Source of the DNA: Apis mellifera
Lineage: Eukaryota > Arthropoda > Insecta > Hymenoptera > Apidae
Length of the DNA: 64,000 bases
NCBI RefSeq assembly: GCF_003254395.2
Contig: NC_037646.1
Location: forward strand, 9,206,381-9,270,380
Direction: 5' to 3'
Each line of letters opens with the position of its first letter. Position 1 is the first letter of the stretch. This document shows positions 40,091-53,387 of this stretch, piece by piece. Below the pieces are notes generated by a model, which saw only the letters and a list, made by a program, of their open reading frames with translations, ran no database searches and was not told where the DNA came from. A program made the translations under genes and the position numbers.

Positions 40091-40338
40091 ATGGAACTCT
40101 TCCTGATTCTCGTCTGTCTGATCGCGCCGCCCACCCTCTCGCTCTCGATCAAGAGCAAGCTGAATCCACGGGTCGTTCAGACGCGTTACGGCGAGGTGCA
40201 GGGGGTCGTACGCTCCTTCGAGTACGCCAAGTTCCTCAAGCCGATCGACGTCTACCTCGGGATACCGTACGCGACACCTCCGATAGGGGGCAACAGATTT
40301 TCGCCGACCAAGGCGTCCAGCCCTTGGGAAGGAGTCAG
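40091..40338 (+). CDS. Nlg: Neuroligin, coding exon 1 (signal peptide and start of cholinesterase-like domain)
   Basis: This exon encodes residues 1-82 and two bases of codon 83. Residues 1-19 (MELFLILVCLIAPPTLSLS) form a hydrophobic signal peptide. The mature part carries VVQTRYGEVQGVV (28-40) and YLGIPYATPPIGGNRFSP (55-72), the typical opening of the carboxylesterase-like ectodomain of neuroligins. The ATG is the first in frame after a TGA at 40046-40048 and has A at -3 and G at +4. The exon ends GTCAG before a GTGAGA donor, giving a phase-2 intron that joins exon 2 in frame through an Arg codon. Known of the family: neuroligins are type I postsynaptic adhesion proteins that bind neurexin, and their esterase fold is usually catalytically inactive. 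Which insect paralogue this is cannot be decided from so short a piece. Other cholinesterase-like adhesion proteins are less likely, because exon 2 carries a neuroligin-like linker. Confidence 0.93.
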
Positions 40339-41664
40339 GTGAGAACAGAATTATATATATTATTTTTTTTTTTATTTAACGTATCGGTGCTTGGGTTAAT
40401 GGAATGTTATATTGTCTTCCAAGTCACTGAAAGCTTCGATAATTAATGGATGGAGACGGGGAAGGTACTTGGAATGATGATGATTCAATGAGAAGACGGA
40501 ATAATTTTCGAACATGGAATATGGATGAATTTCTTTGTAGAAATTCGACCGCGTTGCTCTTTTACACGGAATCACGTCACGAAGCTAGGAATCTCAGCGA
40601 GAGAGAAACAACGGTCGAAATAAACCGCAACTTCTGTTGTTATTTCGCATTTGATATTCAAGGAAGCCTAAAATTTTAACGTAAACTTTGATTTCCAAAG
40701 AACATTCCGGGATCCTTTTAATCCCCTTCCTCTCGAAACCCCGAACGTATTCCATCGGCATATTTCTCGCGAAGTTATGTCAAACTACTCGCTTTGAAAT
40801 TCGCCCAAGTATTTAACGTATCCTTTCGTATCCACCAACCTGTCGTCTGGATAGGACTCGGATTAAAAAAATTATTCGTAGGATAGAATGAAAAATGTTG
40901 GCGAAGCTAACTTTTTCTCCCTTGTTTTTTTTCTTCTTGGTTTTTTGTTTCCCTTAACCGATGATTTTGAAAAATATGGTGGAAAGGGGAGAGGAAAATT
41001 CGAGGAGCGACGTTTGCCAAAATTCAGGCGAATGCAGGCTTTAGAATATTTCGGCAGAGTTGGCCTGATCCTCTTCTGCCTCCAACCACTCTTTTCTCGC
41101 TCCATGCTGGCGAAGCAAAAACGGAAACACAATTATACACGACCTTAATCTCCATATATTACGAGTCGGGAGGGACAAAGGTGCTCGTAACGCAATACAC
41201 TCGGAACACATAATTAACTAAGCACGGAGTACTTGGCGGCTGGTCGTCAAGAACAGAATATTCTCAAAGCGCATTTTTTCGAAATTTCAAACGCACGCCA
41301 CTCGCGATGAATCAAAAATTTGGCTCAAGGCTTCCTATTTTCCCCTCCCTCCCTCCCGGAAGACCGACCCGTATTTTTAGAGAATTAAATTTCATATTTT
41401 CAAGTACCTTTCTCCTCTAATTGCCTTAAACAAATCTCGATATATCTGAAAAGAAAAATGAAACTAAAATATATAGAAATGAACAATTTTTTTTTATATC
41501 TCTTGCTTCATAATTATTATATTATATTCATCCATATTTTAAACATTTTTATTTCAAACGAAAGTTAATCGCGCAAGAAATCGAAGATGCACAGCGAGGA
41601 TTTCGTTTAAAAATGTCATTTCACACGAATGGAAATCGACATAAAAATCTTTCTTTCTTTGTAG
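40339..41664 (+). other. Nlg: Neuroligin intron 1
   Basis: This is a 1326-bp phase-2 intron with a GTGAGA donor and a TTTCTTTCTTTGTAG acceptor. It is AT-rich compared with the flanking exons. It contains only short chance open frames, none with recognisable protein features, and I see no nested gene. Confidence 0.9.
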
Positions 41665-41840
41665 GTTATCGGATTCGGTCGGTCCAGTCTGTCCTCAAAA
41701 GCTGCCCGACATCTCAAATGAGCAAGAGGCGTTAGAGCGGATGCCGAAAGGTCGACTCGAGTACTTGAAGAGATTGCTACCCCATCTACGAAATCAGAGC
41801 GAGGATTGTCTCTACCTGAACATCTACGCGCCGGCCATGG
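41665..41840 (+). CDS. Nlg: Neuroligin, coding exon 2 (carboxylesterase type-B signature 2)
   Basis: This 176-bp exon completes Arg83 and encodes residues 84-141 plus one base of the next codon. It follows a good acceptor (TTTCTTTCTTTGTAG) and ends at a GTGAGT donor, so the next intron is phase 1. Visible motifs are VGPVCPQKLP (88-97) with Cys92, the segment ALERMPKGRLEYLKRLLPHL (105-124) typical of insect neuroligins, an N-glycosylation sequon at Asn126 (NQS), and EDCLYLNIYAP (129-139) with Cys131. The last motif matches the type-B carboxylesterase signature 2. In this fold the two cysteines normally form the first disulfide loop. The protein is only a fragment: neuroligins usually run to 800 residues or more, so the rest of the esterase domain, the transmembrane helix and the tail lie outside the window. 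No frameshift or stop is present. Confidence 0.93.
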
Positions 41841-42627
41841 GTGAGTAATTTCTACTACTACTCTGGAGGAAAAATTACCGAACCTCGGTTAAGCTCTTCC
41901 TCTGCGTCTCTCCCAGCTCGAGAGAGAGAGCTCGAGAAAAATGCGTGTTCGAGCCGGGATACAAATAGTTGAACGGCTGATGTTGAAAGTATGAAAGGAT
42001 GGAATGCGGCCAGCATTGGATAATCGTAAATTTCGCGGGAGATGGTTCGGTTGGACGTCGAATCAGACGTTTATGCAGTTTTGCATGGAAAAATTTTATA
42101 ACCGATGGATGGACTCGACTCGAAGCGGTATTTCATCTTGTCGTGAAAATTCTACGCGACTCTAGTTAACGGATGGAACGGGAATACTTGATTTCTATCC
42201 ACTCTGATTCGTGTACACGCGGATAAATAGGACGGGGGATCTCGGATCAATCTCGAAGGATCTCGGGGATATATTCGATCTCGATTCACGCATATCCCGG
42301 GAGCCAATAGGATGGAAGGAAATTATAAACGAAGCGGAGACTCTGAAAAATCCACTTTATACGCGGAACGATGGTGAACGAACGCGCCGTTTTAATATTA
42401 AGCATACTTGTCGATGTCGAATAGCCAAGTAGCTCCTCCCCCCTCCGTTGTAACTTTCTGACCCCGTTTTCTTCCATCCGAGCTACCGCGATATCAGCAA
42501 ACATGACAAAAAACACATAAAACTAGATTTCATGCGGCCGCGTTCAACCTAACTTTTTGCATACCTCATCGTAGTTGCTGTTTCATTGATAGCGTTCCTC
42601 CCGGCGAGAACGAATCTTTCAATCTAA

Positions 42628-42647
42628 TTTTTTTTTTTTTTTTTTTT
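42628..42647. repeat. Poly-T, 20 bases
   Basis: A homopolymer in intron 2. No flanking retroposon body or target-site duplication was seen. Confidence 0.95.
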
Positions 42648-44791
42648 GGAAACTTTTTAATATAGGTGAATTTTTTTCCCCTTTCTCGAATATATATATA
42701 TTTTTCCAAACTCGATAAACTTGGACGGATATTTCGCGAAATATATTAATCCTGGAACTTTGCGCTAGCATTTTTCCTTCGGCGATACACGTTAAATATT
42801 TATATTAGAACCGTGCCAGATTACAAGTTTCATCAAGGAACAAGAATCGAGAGCCTTGTTACGCGATACGCAATATTTTTTCTCCCCGTGAAATCTCTCT
42901 GAAAGAGGATATTCTCAAATTTATAAGACGCGATTCATAAAAAGAAAAAAAGGAAGAAAAATTGCTTCTTTGGAAATATCAGTCTTCTTTTAAAATATTA
43001 CTTGTTTATTCGTTAAATAATTAAATCCTTTAGGTCACGCAGGAGGAGAATTTTTGGTACGAAAAAACCGTGGCGCATGTAGGCGACATTCGAGTCCTGA
43101 ACCTTGTTTTTTAACGTTTTTCGCGCAATGTTATTTCTCCGCGCGCTACGTTGCAAGGCAAGAGACGGTTTCAATAATAATACATCATGACGTTTTCCCC
43201 GCGAAATGGGAAATTTTATTTTTTCGCCTTAAACTCACTCTCGGCCCACCCGCGTGGTGTACCCCGTTTTTCTTGCACCCTCTTTCGGGCCGGAAATTGA
43301 ATGGCAAAAGCGTCGGGGAACGCTGCTACGTTTCGTCTTGCGAGATACGCGTGCACACGTTTCACTTTATTTTTGACAAAATAAAGGGGGGGAGAAAATA
43401 GAAAGGAAGTATTAAACCAGATAAAATGGCATCGTCTTTTCGATCCTCTGAACGTATCGTTTAATCTCCACCCTCGTATCGAAACGAGGAAAAGTAACGT
43501 TGAGAACTGTCTTCTCTCTCATTCGTGTGAAGATACTGTTAAGTGACGAGAAATTTAACGTATCGTTCGTTAAATAATTCCTGAGACGAAACTTGGTACA
43601 ATTTTTCCCAATCTTCTCTTAAACGAGAAAATACACACCGATGATTTCACGATATTGCCAACCTATCGTCATCGCTCTATCCGATAATATTTGTTATACC
43701 CGAAACAATTCACAGTTCAAACATGACGCCAGTATTCCCGAAACGCGCTTAATCGTTAGACAACTAGTTAGCAAACTACCCCCTCGATCAACTCTATTCC
43801 GTTATCAGCTATTCCACGAACTAATTTATCTCCGTGTAGCGAATCCACCCAGGAATAGAGACCTGCCCCTGCTTCCCCGAAAAGTGATATTTGAGCGATG
43901 GTGCTCGTTGGAGAGAGGGAAGAAGGAAGAAAGAAAAAAAGAAAGGAAAGAGAGAGGAAAAAAAGAAGCGTAGCGGAGGAGGAATTGCGGAGGGTAAGAG
44001 AGCAAGGGAACGAGCGAAAGAAAGCGCTACAAAGCGGGCTATAGAGGGTTGTGCATCGAACATTGTGCGGTACAACCCCTCCCTATGGGATCCGGGTCAA
44101 ACCGTTTTCATCTCTTTCGTGTATCGCGGGCTGCACGTTCGCGTTTCGACAATGAAACATCGTACAGACGTAAATGTAAGCCGGAATAGGAAACCAGAAC
44201 ACGCTACTCTGCAAGTCTGCGCGCGAGCGTGACTACCTGGTGGCGGGGCAGCTGTCCAGAATGCGAAACTGTCGCGGATGTGCTCCCGCCCCTGTCTGGG
44301 ATCCCCGCCTACGCCTACGTTCTCCGATTGGAAAATAGTTCGTCACCCTTCTTTCTTCCGTTCATGATTCGTCATAAACTCGATCCCTTCAAATAAATCC
44401 TAATTCTAGAATCGTCACTTTCGTAAAGGGGAAAGAGAGAGGATTAATTCCTCCCCTTTGTCGTTAATAATAGTAATAAGCATTTTGTTATTTTCGTCGA
44501 AGGAATCGAATTCCTCGAAGATGCGTGGAATCGAAATTGGAATAAGGAGTTATATCCTTTCTTCTTCGAAATGAGAACGATAATGGACAAAACTGATCCC
44601 GTAATTCCCGAGCAAGATGGTGACCGCGATGATCGGCAAAACAATTTTCGGTCCGGCTGACGTTTAATAATGCAGAAGCGATGCACGGCCTGTTCACAAA
44701 CAGGGAGTCGCATACAGATCGCTGGGAAATTTAGCGAGAACGGAAGAGGTGTCGCTGTAAGCTCTTAACATTCCGCTCTGGATACACCGCG

Positions 44792-44825
44792 ATCCATATA
44801 AAAGATGTATCCATATAAAAGATGG
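44792..44825. repeat. Two tandem copies of a 17-bp unit
   Basis: ATCCATATAAAAGATGT is followed directly by ATCCATATAAAAGATGG. The two copies differ only at the last base, so this is a short, recent duplication inside intron 2. Confidence 0.9.
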
Positions 44826-47800
44826 ATCGATTTTGGGTTGATTTTATCGCTATCTCGTTGTGAAATTTTATCATCCTCCTCTCTCATTGTCTCTCTCTTC
44901 CTTGCTCTCGAGCAAGGTTCAACGACGATTAAGCTCGATCTCGAGACAGAGGATTGATCTTTCGTTTATATTTCCGATCCTGATTGGAATCGAGTCAACT
45001 CGATTAATCGGGACGCGCTTAAGAACACTAGAGGCCGATCTGACATCCAAGGACACGATCTCAATTGGCTGCGATGACAAGAGGGATTACGGTTGATTCT
45101 ACTCGGGGAAGACGTAGCTCTTAGCATTACACGTGTTAAGTGGCTCGAACCTGGTGTATACGCGTGTATAGAACTCGATCATCTTCTCGATGTTGGACGT
45201 GTCTTGAGACGCTCGTCCCTCGGCCATCAGGATTTCCATTCACGGGGAAGATGGAATATCGATACCGGGTATATCGGATATGAAAAAAGAAAGAAGGAAA
45301 GAAAGAAAGTAAAAAAGAAATAATACAAGTAGAGGCTCGTCGCCTATTCGTAGAAACCGTGGCAACGAATTTTCGGAAAGGAAGATTCGTTCGGTGTCTG
45401 CTATATGTAGAAGAATAGGAGAGCGAGTGATTCGGATGAAATTGTAAGACAGAGAAGAGCCATCAAACGCGAGAGCAACCGAAGGAATTCCCTGAATATT
45501 TTACACATCTCTCGTCCTCTTGCGCCAACTTTCGTATTCAACTTGGCTCACCTCCTTTCAATTCTCGCCGGGGCTTGTATACTTTTCAGTCGAACCGGTT
45601 TTATGGTTGATCTATCGTCGAACCGGATCCACTTGAATATCTATAAGATTGATCGTATCCCGAATATCGGGTATGCAATCCGTATTATAATTCTTAAGAA
45701 GCTATAATACCTCATCTTCTAATATTCGAAACAATTGGCATCTTCAGTAGACGAAAATGAGAGAAACTCGAGCGAGCTCGATACGAGGGAGAAATCGGAA
45801 AAAAAGAAAAAATTCTTTCTCCATCTCATCGATTCGAGCATTAGAGGCGACCGTTAAATCAATTCTCGCCGATTATTTATCATTCGTGGGGAATTGGCCG
45901 GCCAACAAGTTCCACTCACGCCCCGTCATAAAACAAATTTCTCTCCTGCGAAGAGTGATGTAGGCCGGCTCTAATAACGTCCATTCGTTTTTTCCATCAA
46001 GACAATCGGGGCCAACGGAAATAATTTAATGCCTATAAATCTCTGACCTTCGCGTTGATGCCCTCCTCCTCCCCTAATAATTAATAAAAATGCGAAAAAT
46101 TAATTATTAAAAGAGAAGAGAAATATAAATCGAAGTACATCGTCGTTGCGTTCGTGTATTCTTTCCCCGCGAAAACTTTTATCCAACGATCAACGAGGAA
46201 ACACATGTCCTTTGTGAGAGCAGAATTTCCAATCTCTGACAGATTAAATTTAAAAGCGATCAATGGGTCTAACCTTTGAAAGTAAAATTTCCTCTCTGCC
46301 TCTTCCTCCCCAAGAGGGGACATATTTTAAATAAATCCCGAAATTAACTGGATACTTAACCGGATGCTTAAAGCGCCATCGTTTGATATAATTATTTATG
46401 CAGAAAGGGCTGTTAAAAGGCATCGAATCTCAGAGCCATTAAACTTCTATCCCTTAGTGAATTCGAAACTAGCCGGCCATCCCGATTTATGATTCCGATC
46501 AAAAATGAGCAAGCCACGTCCCCTAGTTTCATTATCAATATCGTAGAAACTTTGTAGAGATTACATATATGCGTACAGAATATTGGACAGCTCTATAATA
46601 TTCTATACGTGTTTCTAAAATCTAATATTTCTAGGAAAATGATGATCGAATGAGAAAAAAGAGAGAAAAAAAGAAGGTTATTCTTATTCTTTAAACACTT
46701 CTTATCGAATCATCTTCCAAACTCTGTACACACACACATATATATATATTCAATATACTTCGAAACAACCAACACGGAATATCCAAGTATTGAAAGGCCA
46801 AGTTCCATTGTTTCACCCGATATCGCATCCGGGACTCGAGAGGTTAATGGAAGATCGGGTGAAAGTTGGGGACTCGCTTAATGCACGGCCGCTCGTTTCT
46901 CTTCGTTTCAGAAGTTTCTATCGAGAGGAAAGATGGAGGAGAGAAGAGAAAAGAGGTTGGCGATCACACGCCTAATCTCGGCGAAGGAGCTGCACGAACC
47001 GTGAAAGAAGATGGCGGCAAGTTTTCCCCGCCCTAATAATCGAATCCCCCTCGGAAGATGGGGATTATTCGTTCGAAATAGTTGGTTTGCATGAATTTCT
47101 TCTCGAAGCCCGTAGCCCCGTGAAATTATTTGCTCGCCCCGAAGTGAACGGAAAGACGAAGTGGTTTCCCCTGTTCCATATCGCCGATAAGATGATCAAC
47201 CTCCATTTGTATTTTTCGCAACCACCCCCTCCCTTCCAACTCTCGTCTCGCATTTTTGCAGAGAATTTAGGAAAGATCGAGGATGGATTTATCGATAAAA
47301 GGTTTGGGCAGGAAAATTCGGTAAGGGAAAAGCGTAAATTGAGAGCGATGAGGTTGCGTTCTTCTCGGTTCGGGAATTCGTTCCTCTTCGAAAGTTCTTT
47401 GAGAAAAATCTTTGGAAATTTGGAATCGAATCGATCGGATTGTTTAAATGAAAAATCATTTTATTATTTGTGTATTTGTCAAGAGGAACGAAAGAAATTT
47501 TACTTTTACAGGATTGGAAAAATTTTTCCAACGATCGTGAATCTTTCTATAGTGAACGTGTTTTTTCTATATAAATATATATAAAAAAAGGAAAAAGAGT
47601 CAAGCTGAAATGTCGACCATAAAATGATGCAGGCTCATTAGCCTGAGAAGATGTCGTTTTAATTAATCACGCAGAAGGAGTGCCCCCTGACACGTGCTGG
47701 TCTTTAATAAGAGAAAAAAAAGAGCGTAAGCCAAGTGGAAAGAGAGACATCAAAGACTTTCAGGGAGACTGGCGGTAGGTGAACGGTTGCCTCATACTTG

Positions 47801-48251
47801 GAATACGAATTACGTTTCACAAAGGAACGCTACCCTCATCTTCGTTGCCTCCTTAACTTATACTTCTCCCGTTCTTGCTCCCTTTTCTCGCTCGAGAAGA
47901 GAAGAAGAGGGGGGGGAAGAAGAGATCGCCTGCACGACAAACACACTCATACACACACGCGCGCGCGTTATTCTGTGTCTCTTTGCTTCTTTTCTCCTCC
48001 CCCTCTTTTGTTTTTTCCTTCTTCTTTTTTTTTTCACGAATCAAGAGAAGGGGAAACGTATCCCCTCGTATCATTTCCTCGATCGAACACGAATTCCCGG
48101 AATATTCGATTCGCAAACAAATCACAACAAGGAATAACCTGGAAAGGAACGATACTAGCACGCGTGTCAGAAACTCGTCTTCTCGTTCGATTCGTGGTGG
48201 GACAACAGAGGGAGAAATGCACGTTGACTGTTGGTTGACATTTCTGGAATT

Positions 48252-48280
48252 TCTCTCCTCTCCTCTCCTCTCCTCTTCTC
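48252..48280. repeat. (CTCTC)n pentanucleotide repeat
   Basis: About five copies of a TCTCC-type pentamer form a pure pyrimidine run in intron 2. Confidence 0.88.
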
Positions 48281-48418
48281 CCAAAACTTGTGTAACTTGC
48301 CCTCGCCCCCGTGACGATGGGCTACGACGCTACGAGAGAGTTCAAGATTCTCGACTTGTTGACTTGGAAATTAGTTGAATTAAATCATTGCTATTTCATT
48401 CCTAATTTCTGAAACCAG

Positions 48419-48440
48419 GAATAATAATAATAATAATAAT
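48419..48440. repeat. (AAT)n microsatellite
   Basis: Seven copies of a trinucleotide AAT in intron 2. Confidence 0.93.
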
Positions 48441-49550
48441 GTCTGTTCAACTTTACTTAGTGTCGTCGAGACCAAAAGGTAGGCAGAAACTTAGAGAAGA
48501 TATCTAAGTAAAGAATCGTTTTATATTCTTCCACGGAGCAATATAAAAATTTCTTTCGAAAATATTCTCTCTCTCTCTCGGTTTTATTTCAAGGTATTAT
48601 TCGAAAGAAGATAGAATTTTCAAAGTTATGGTCGAGAGTCGGTTCGCAGCGCAAAACTCTCGCTACGTGGATGATCCACTTAGGGAGAAAACCCGATCGC
48701 GAACGACAGCCGAGAATTATCGTGGCGATTTAGTCGGGAAGTAGAGGCGAACTGGTAATTACGGGCCGGTTGTTTCTGCGCCGTGGCGATCGATAGCATC
48801 GCCAGCATTACGAATAGATAAACGTATTTACGAGAGCGTCGCGAAAACGCCACTTTCGTGCCGCGACTGCGAATTAATCGGATAGTAGAAGAAATTCCTT
48901 TTCCGCTTTCTCTTTGCTACGCTTCCTTTCTAGAATTAAAGATCAACCCGGAGTTAGTCTTTCTTTTTCCTCTTCTTACCTCCTTCTATATAATTTTTTA
49001 TCTGCTGCAAATGAATATATTATACACGGAATGTTTAATTCGATCGCTTCGTTTGATTTAATTTTCGAGATCGGGGACAAAGGGAATTGATAATTGAAGA
49101 AAGTGTAAAATTCTTAAAATATTGGACAATTTCGAACATTCGTTTAATTAAACACGATTCCATCATTTTGTCTGTCTGAAACAACTCCGTCCCCTTTCGT
49201 GCCGTTTGCAAATCCGTTTATACACCGGGATATACGATTTTACCGGAATAATTTACGAGCAGAGAAGCTAGACGAGCATCGAAATCTTGGAATCTGGAAT
49301 AATTTCATCCTTCCTTGTTATTAAATTAGCGGCTGATCAAAAGACCCGACGCGAAAGGGATCGTACGTCGTTCGTCGTCGCAACTCGTCTATCGAGCGAT
49401 AATTCCGATTGAAAAATGATTTTTGAAGATGATTCATCGCCGATCCAAATTGAATCGCTAATCTAAGTTGGAAAACTTGGCCCGGTTGAATTATGGCCGA
49501 AAGGGAATAGAATACCATCGATCGTTAACGCGATGCCTCTTTCCTTTGCT

Positions 49551-49577
49551 TCTCTCTCTCTCTCTCTCTCTCTCTCT
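49551..49577. repeat. (TC)13 microsatellite
   Basis: An uninterrupted TC run of 27 bases in intron 2. Confidence 0.95.
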
Positions 49578-52500
49578 GGCGATTGTCTAAAACTAAAGTT
49601 CCAAGGAATTGTCCCGTGGCCTTTCGACGGCCACTTGGTCCCCGCCGCGCGGAACATATGGCGAAAAAGGTTGGACGTTTTGATTAAGAGCGGCACGATA
49701 AAAGCGCCGTCGATCGCGAGAGTTATAGTGGCGTGGCGAGCCACGCGGAAATTCTTTCGGGGGAAGTTTGTTTTGCCAGTTACGGGCAGGGGAAAGAAGG
49801 GGGAGGGGAAGGCTTTTAGGAAGGAAATGGAATCGGCAAAACTCGAATGATAAATCGGGCGAATTATTCGCGGACGTAGGTGCGACATATGTTATGTAAA
49901 TCATCGGGAATGAATTTTCTTCGGGGGTAAAAAAAATATGGAAATATGCGTGGATTCTTAAAGCGAATTTTATATTTCGTTCATCGTGATATAATACGAT
50001 GCCAAGTTCGTTATATTCGATAAATTATGAGGGATAAATTAGAGATTGTTTGTCAAAGGGGAGGAGGAGGGGAGCATATCTCAACGAGTGACGGGAGAAT
50101 TGGTGATCGAAACACGGGCATGAAGCCAAATAAAAAACATACGAAAAAAAAAAAAAAAAGAAGAGTAGGGAGAGTTGGTGGGTAACAAGTGCTGGGTAAT
50201 CAATCACGCGGTCTAGCGAATCTCCGTCTCCTCGACACCACGATCGGCAGCTCTTAATTACACCCAGGCCGGAAACTCGTGGCTGCGCGCAATCATTCTC
50301 GTCCTAATAGCGTCATAACTCAAGTAGAACACAGTACTTTCGACGCAGTGCCGCGTTTAACCGTGCCGCATTAATAACTTCGTCACCCTAGCTGCTCTTT
50401 TTCGTCACCGCAGCCTCGAATCTCGTTCACGTGTGCTTTGATCGAGGATTAATTAAGATAAATCGCGTCCTTTGTGGAAACTTGAACGATGAAAAAAGAA
50501 GAAGAAGAAGAAAATGGAATATATATATATTCGAATTTAATAATTTTCACTCAAGACCCAAAAGCAAGAAGGAAACGTGCTTCTACTTTTCTTTCCTTTT
50601 TTTTTCTTCTTTCAATTCATCTCTATTAACGAAATCGTATCACGGTATATATATCGTATTTGATTCAATCTTGAACGATCAACGAAGACAAGAGGGCTTG
50701 ATCTCGATTGATAATTATTAAATGTTGAAGGGTCTAAAAGCCTCGTTACAGCTAAATAACAATCCTTCATATTTGAACTCGAGCATCGAGGAAGATTGGC
50801 TCGAGGATCGATGATCGAGTGACGAGACCCTCGATTATCCATAACCCATCCCCAGGAACGCGTCTTTATTGATCAGAGAGGAAAGTTCAATTAGTCGAAA
50901 GGCGATGAATTATATTTACAGGGTCACGGGGATATAATAAGGCTGGTAAACGTATTGCGTATTTCAAATTCGTAAGGGAGGTTCTCCGTCGTAAAATATT
51001 GATCCAACGTGGCCGCAAGGGTGTTGTTGAATTTTTGAACACAACAAGATGCAAAGCGAATAACTCTTTTCAAATAAAGATGAACAAACCTATATTCTAT
51101 CCCCATTCTATCCATTCCTCGAATATATATTTCTTCTAAAAATTATTCAAGAAAGAAAAATCGATCTATTCGTCCATTTATCTCATATATACAAAATTCG
51201 CACGATAATTCGAATATCAACTTCAACAATTTCAACGACGCGGTACATATATATACACATATGTACATTTTTTATGTTTAACTAAAATATTCCCGTGTAT
51301 GTTGTCAGACACGGTGGCTGACAACAAGATTTGCGCGCATACCGTTTTATATGAGCCCGTGTAAACGATACGCCGGCTCGTAGAATTCGTTTGACGCGCC
51401 ACCAACCGCGTATGCAAATATCCACCTCCTCCGTGACAAGGTGCGGTGAAAAGGGGAGGGGGATTGTCGCGTGCATTAAACAATCGGTGGGATCGTGTCT
51501 CTGCGAGGGAGGGAGAGGCAAACGCTGTGCATTCGCGGGTTTGTACGTGTCCCCGCGGCGTGCATCACGTTTCGTGTACAAGGGGGTTGTACACGATTCG
51601 AAACGCCACCTAGAATTTTCGAGGGTAGGGCGCATATTTTTCCACGAGGGGCGGGAAAGCAAGGAAGTAGAAGCAAGTTTCGACCGCTTGCCACCGAACG
51701 GGGAGGGAGGAACGACGGACGATCCTGGCCTGGTAATCTGGTATTCAAAATTTGTACTCTTCTCTGTATTTATTTCTCCGCATTGCGTGGGCCATCGGTG
51801 GAAATTTAAAACTCCGGGAATCGATATCCATCCGTTCCCCTCCCTCCCTCTCTCTTCCTTCATTCCCGGCATGGAGCGGTGTAATTTAATTTGAATTTGT
51901 TTGAGGGGGCAAGGGTGGAATTCCGATTGAATAACCGCTGATACTAGAGTAATTGTTAATTAATTTTATTATTTCGATCGGTTAATTAACCGACTCGAGG
52001 GTGTACGTTTTAAGAAAGATCAAATTTAGGACGAATCCTTCCACTGCACGGAGTAATTTATTCCATCTTGTTGTATTTTCACCTTGAAATCTCTCTCGTT
52101 ATTATTAATTATACGAGAATTATCAAACGGGAAAGAATAATATCTAAAAAAAAAAAAAGATATAATTAATATTCATATTTCGATTTCCTTTTGCAACAAA
52201 CTTTAATCTTGCACGCGAAAAAGAAGTAGGAAAAGCTCCCAAGTAATTCCCTCCCACCCTCCTCCTCTCCCATCTCTCTCGAATAATTAAAATCAACGTT
52301 TACATTTCAACGCAAATACCCACCTTCAATTTCGCGTCCAATCGCGCGCAACAAATCCTTCCTTTTTTCCCGCAACGACTTCCCTATCCGCGAAGATATA
52401 TTCGGATTAAATATTTTCTCCCAAAGATTAAGCTTAAAGATTACCTTTAATGCTTCAAAGTTACGTCGCTAGTCGTCGGTGGAGAAAAGGAAAAATACGT

Positions 52501-53010
52501 GGAAGAGAGAGAGAAAGACTGATCACGAGGCGTGTGCCCGGTTGATAGGAACGCGAGCGTGAAAATTGAGAAGAAGAAGAAGAAAGAAAGAGGAGGCGAG
52601 AATGACGGGAGGGGAGGAGAAGGCACACTCGGACGCGAAGAAGGGTCGAGAGCTGTCCGGATCGAAGGAGGGTTGAACACTCTCGCCAGACGGAGGAGAG
52701 ATGTAAAATTGCAAGAAGATCCTCCCCGCCCCCACTTGACAACTACACTCGAGATATTAACCCTTGGTATCCTCGTGTAAATGCGCGATGGGGGAAGGGC
52801 TCGCGTATTGGAAATTGCGCGCGTAATTAGCGGCGGATGATATTAATTAAAACTTTGCCTCGAGCAATTCTTTTTTCCCCCTCCTCAACCATTGTAAATT
52901 GCCTCAACGAGCCTTACAATTCGATCGAGTTTCCATCATAAATTTAACTTAAGCGCTTTTGTTGTTACGTTTTCAAGTTTGGTATCGAATTTCTCAACTC
53001 TTTCTTACTC

Positions 53011-53030
53011 TTTTTTTTTTTTTTTTTTTT
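53011..53030. repeat. Poly-T, 20 bases
   Basis: A homopolymer in intron 2. A similar 17-base run lies at 55553-55569. Confidence 0.95.
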
Positions 53031-53370
53031 AAGGAAGTGGGAGTTCTTAAGATGAAACCCGTCAAACCGAACTTTCCTAACTCGTGATGATATATTAAAA
53101 CTACTTCCAAGGGAGTATAAGAAATCAGCCGGCTTGAAGTTGAATTATCAAGCTTTCTCCTTTTCACGAACCGAGGATATTCAATCTCGAAAAGATTTTC
53201 CAATTTCGTCCAATGAATAACCAACTCGATCTCAAAAATATACTAAAACTAGAGTTTCTAAGTGGAAACAATTTCCATCTGATCTCGCGGAAATCAATCG
53301 TGAAAACGAGGCTTGGAAGCCTCGATCATCATCGTCACGATTATTATCGAATCCTTTCCAAAACATTCAA

Positions 53371-53387
53371 CGCGCGCGCGCGCGCGC
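53371..53387. repeat. (CG)8 tract
   Basis: A pure alternating CG run in intron 2. It is unusual in most animal genomes because CpG mutates quickly when methylated. Confidence 0.93.

Noticed and set aside
39733..40446. 237-codon open frame overlapping neuroligin exon 1 in another frame
   Set aside because: It starts at a TTG, runs through the CG/TG repeat, and overlaps the clearly conserved neuroligin frame. Its length is explained by GC-rich sequence with few stops.
42628..42647. Poly-T runs as possible tails of retroposed elements
   Set aside because: No element body, internal promoter or target-site duplication is visible beside this run or those at 53011 and 55553.
45093..45260. Possible neuroligin exon 3 in intron 2 (frame beginning ILLGEDVALSITRVKW)
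   Set aside because: It does not resemble the next conserved block of the esterase-like domain and lacks a good acceptor in the correct phase.
51282..51872. 196-codon ATG open frame on the - strand
   Set aside because: A 167-codon frame lies opposite it and a third frame overlaps. There is no domain, signal peptide or compositional sign of coding. GC-rich patches in this window give such frames by chance.
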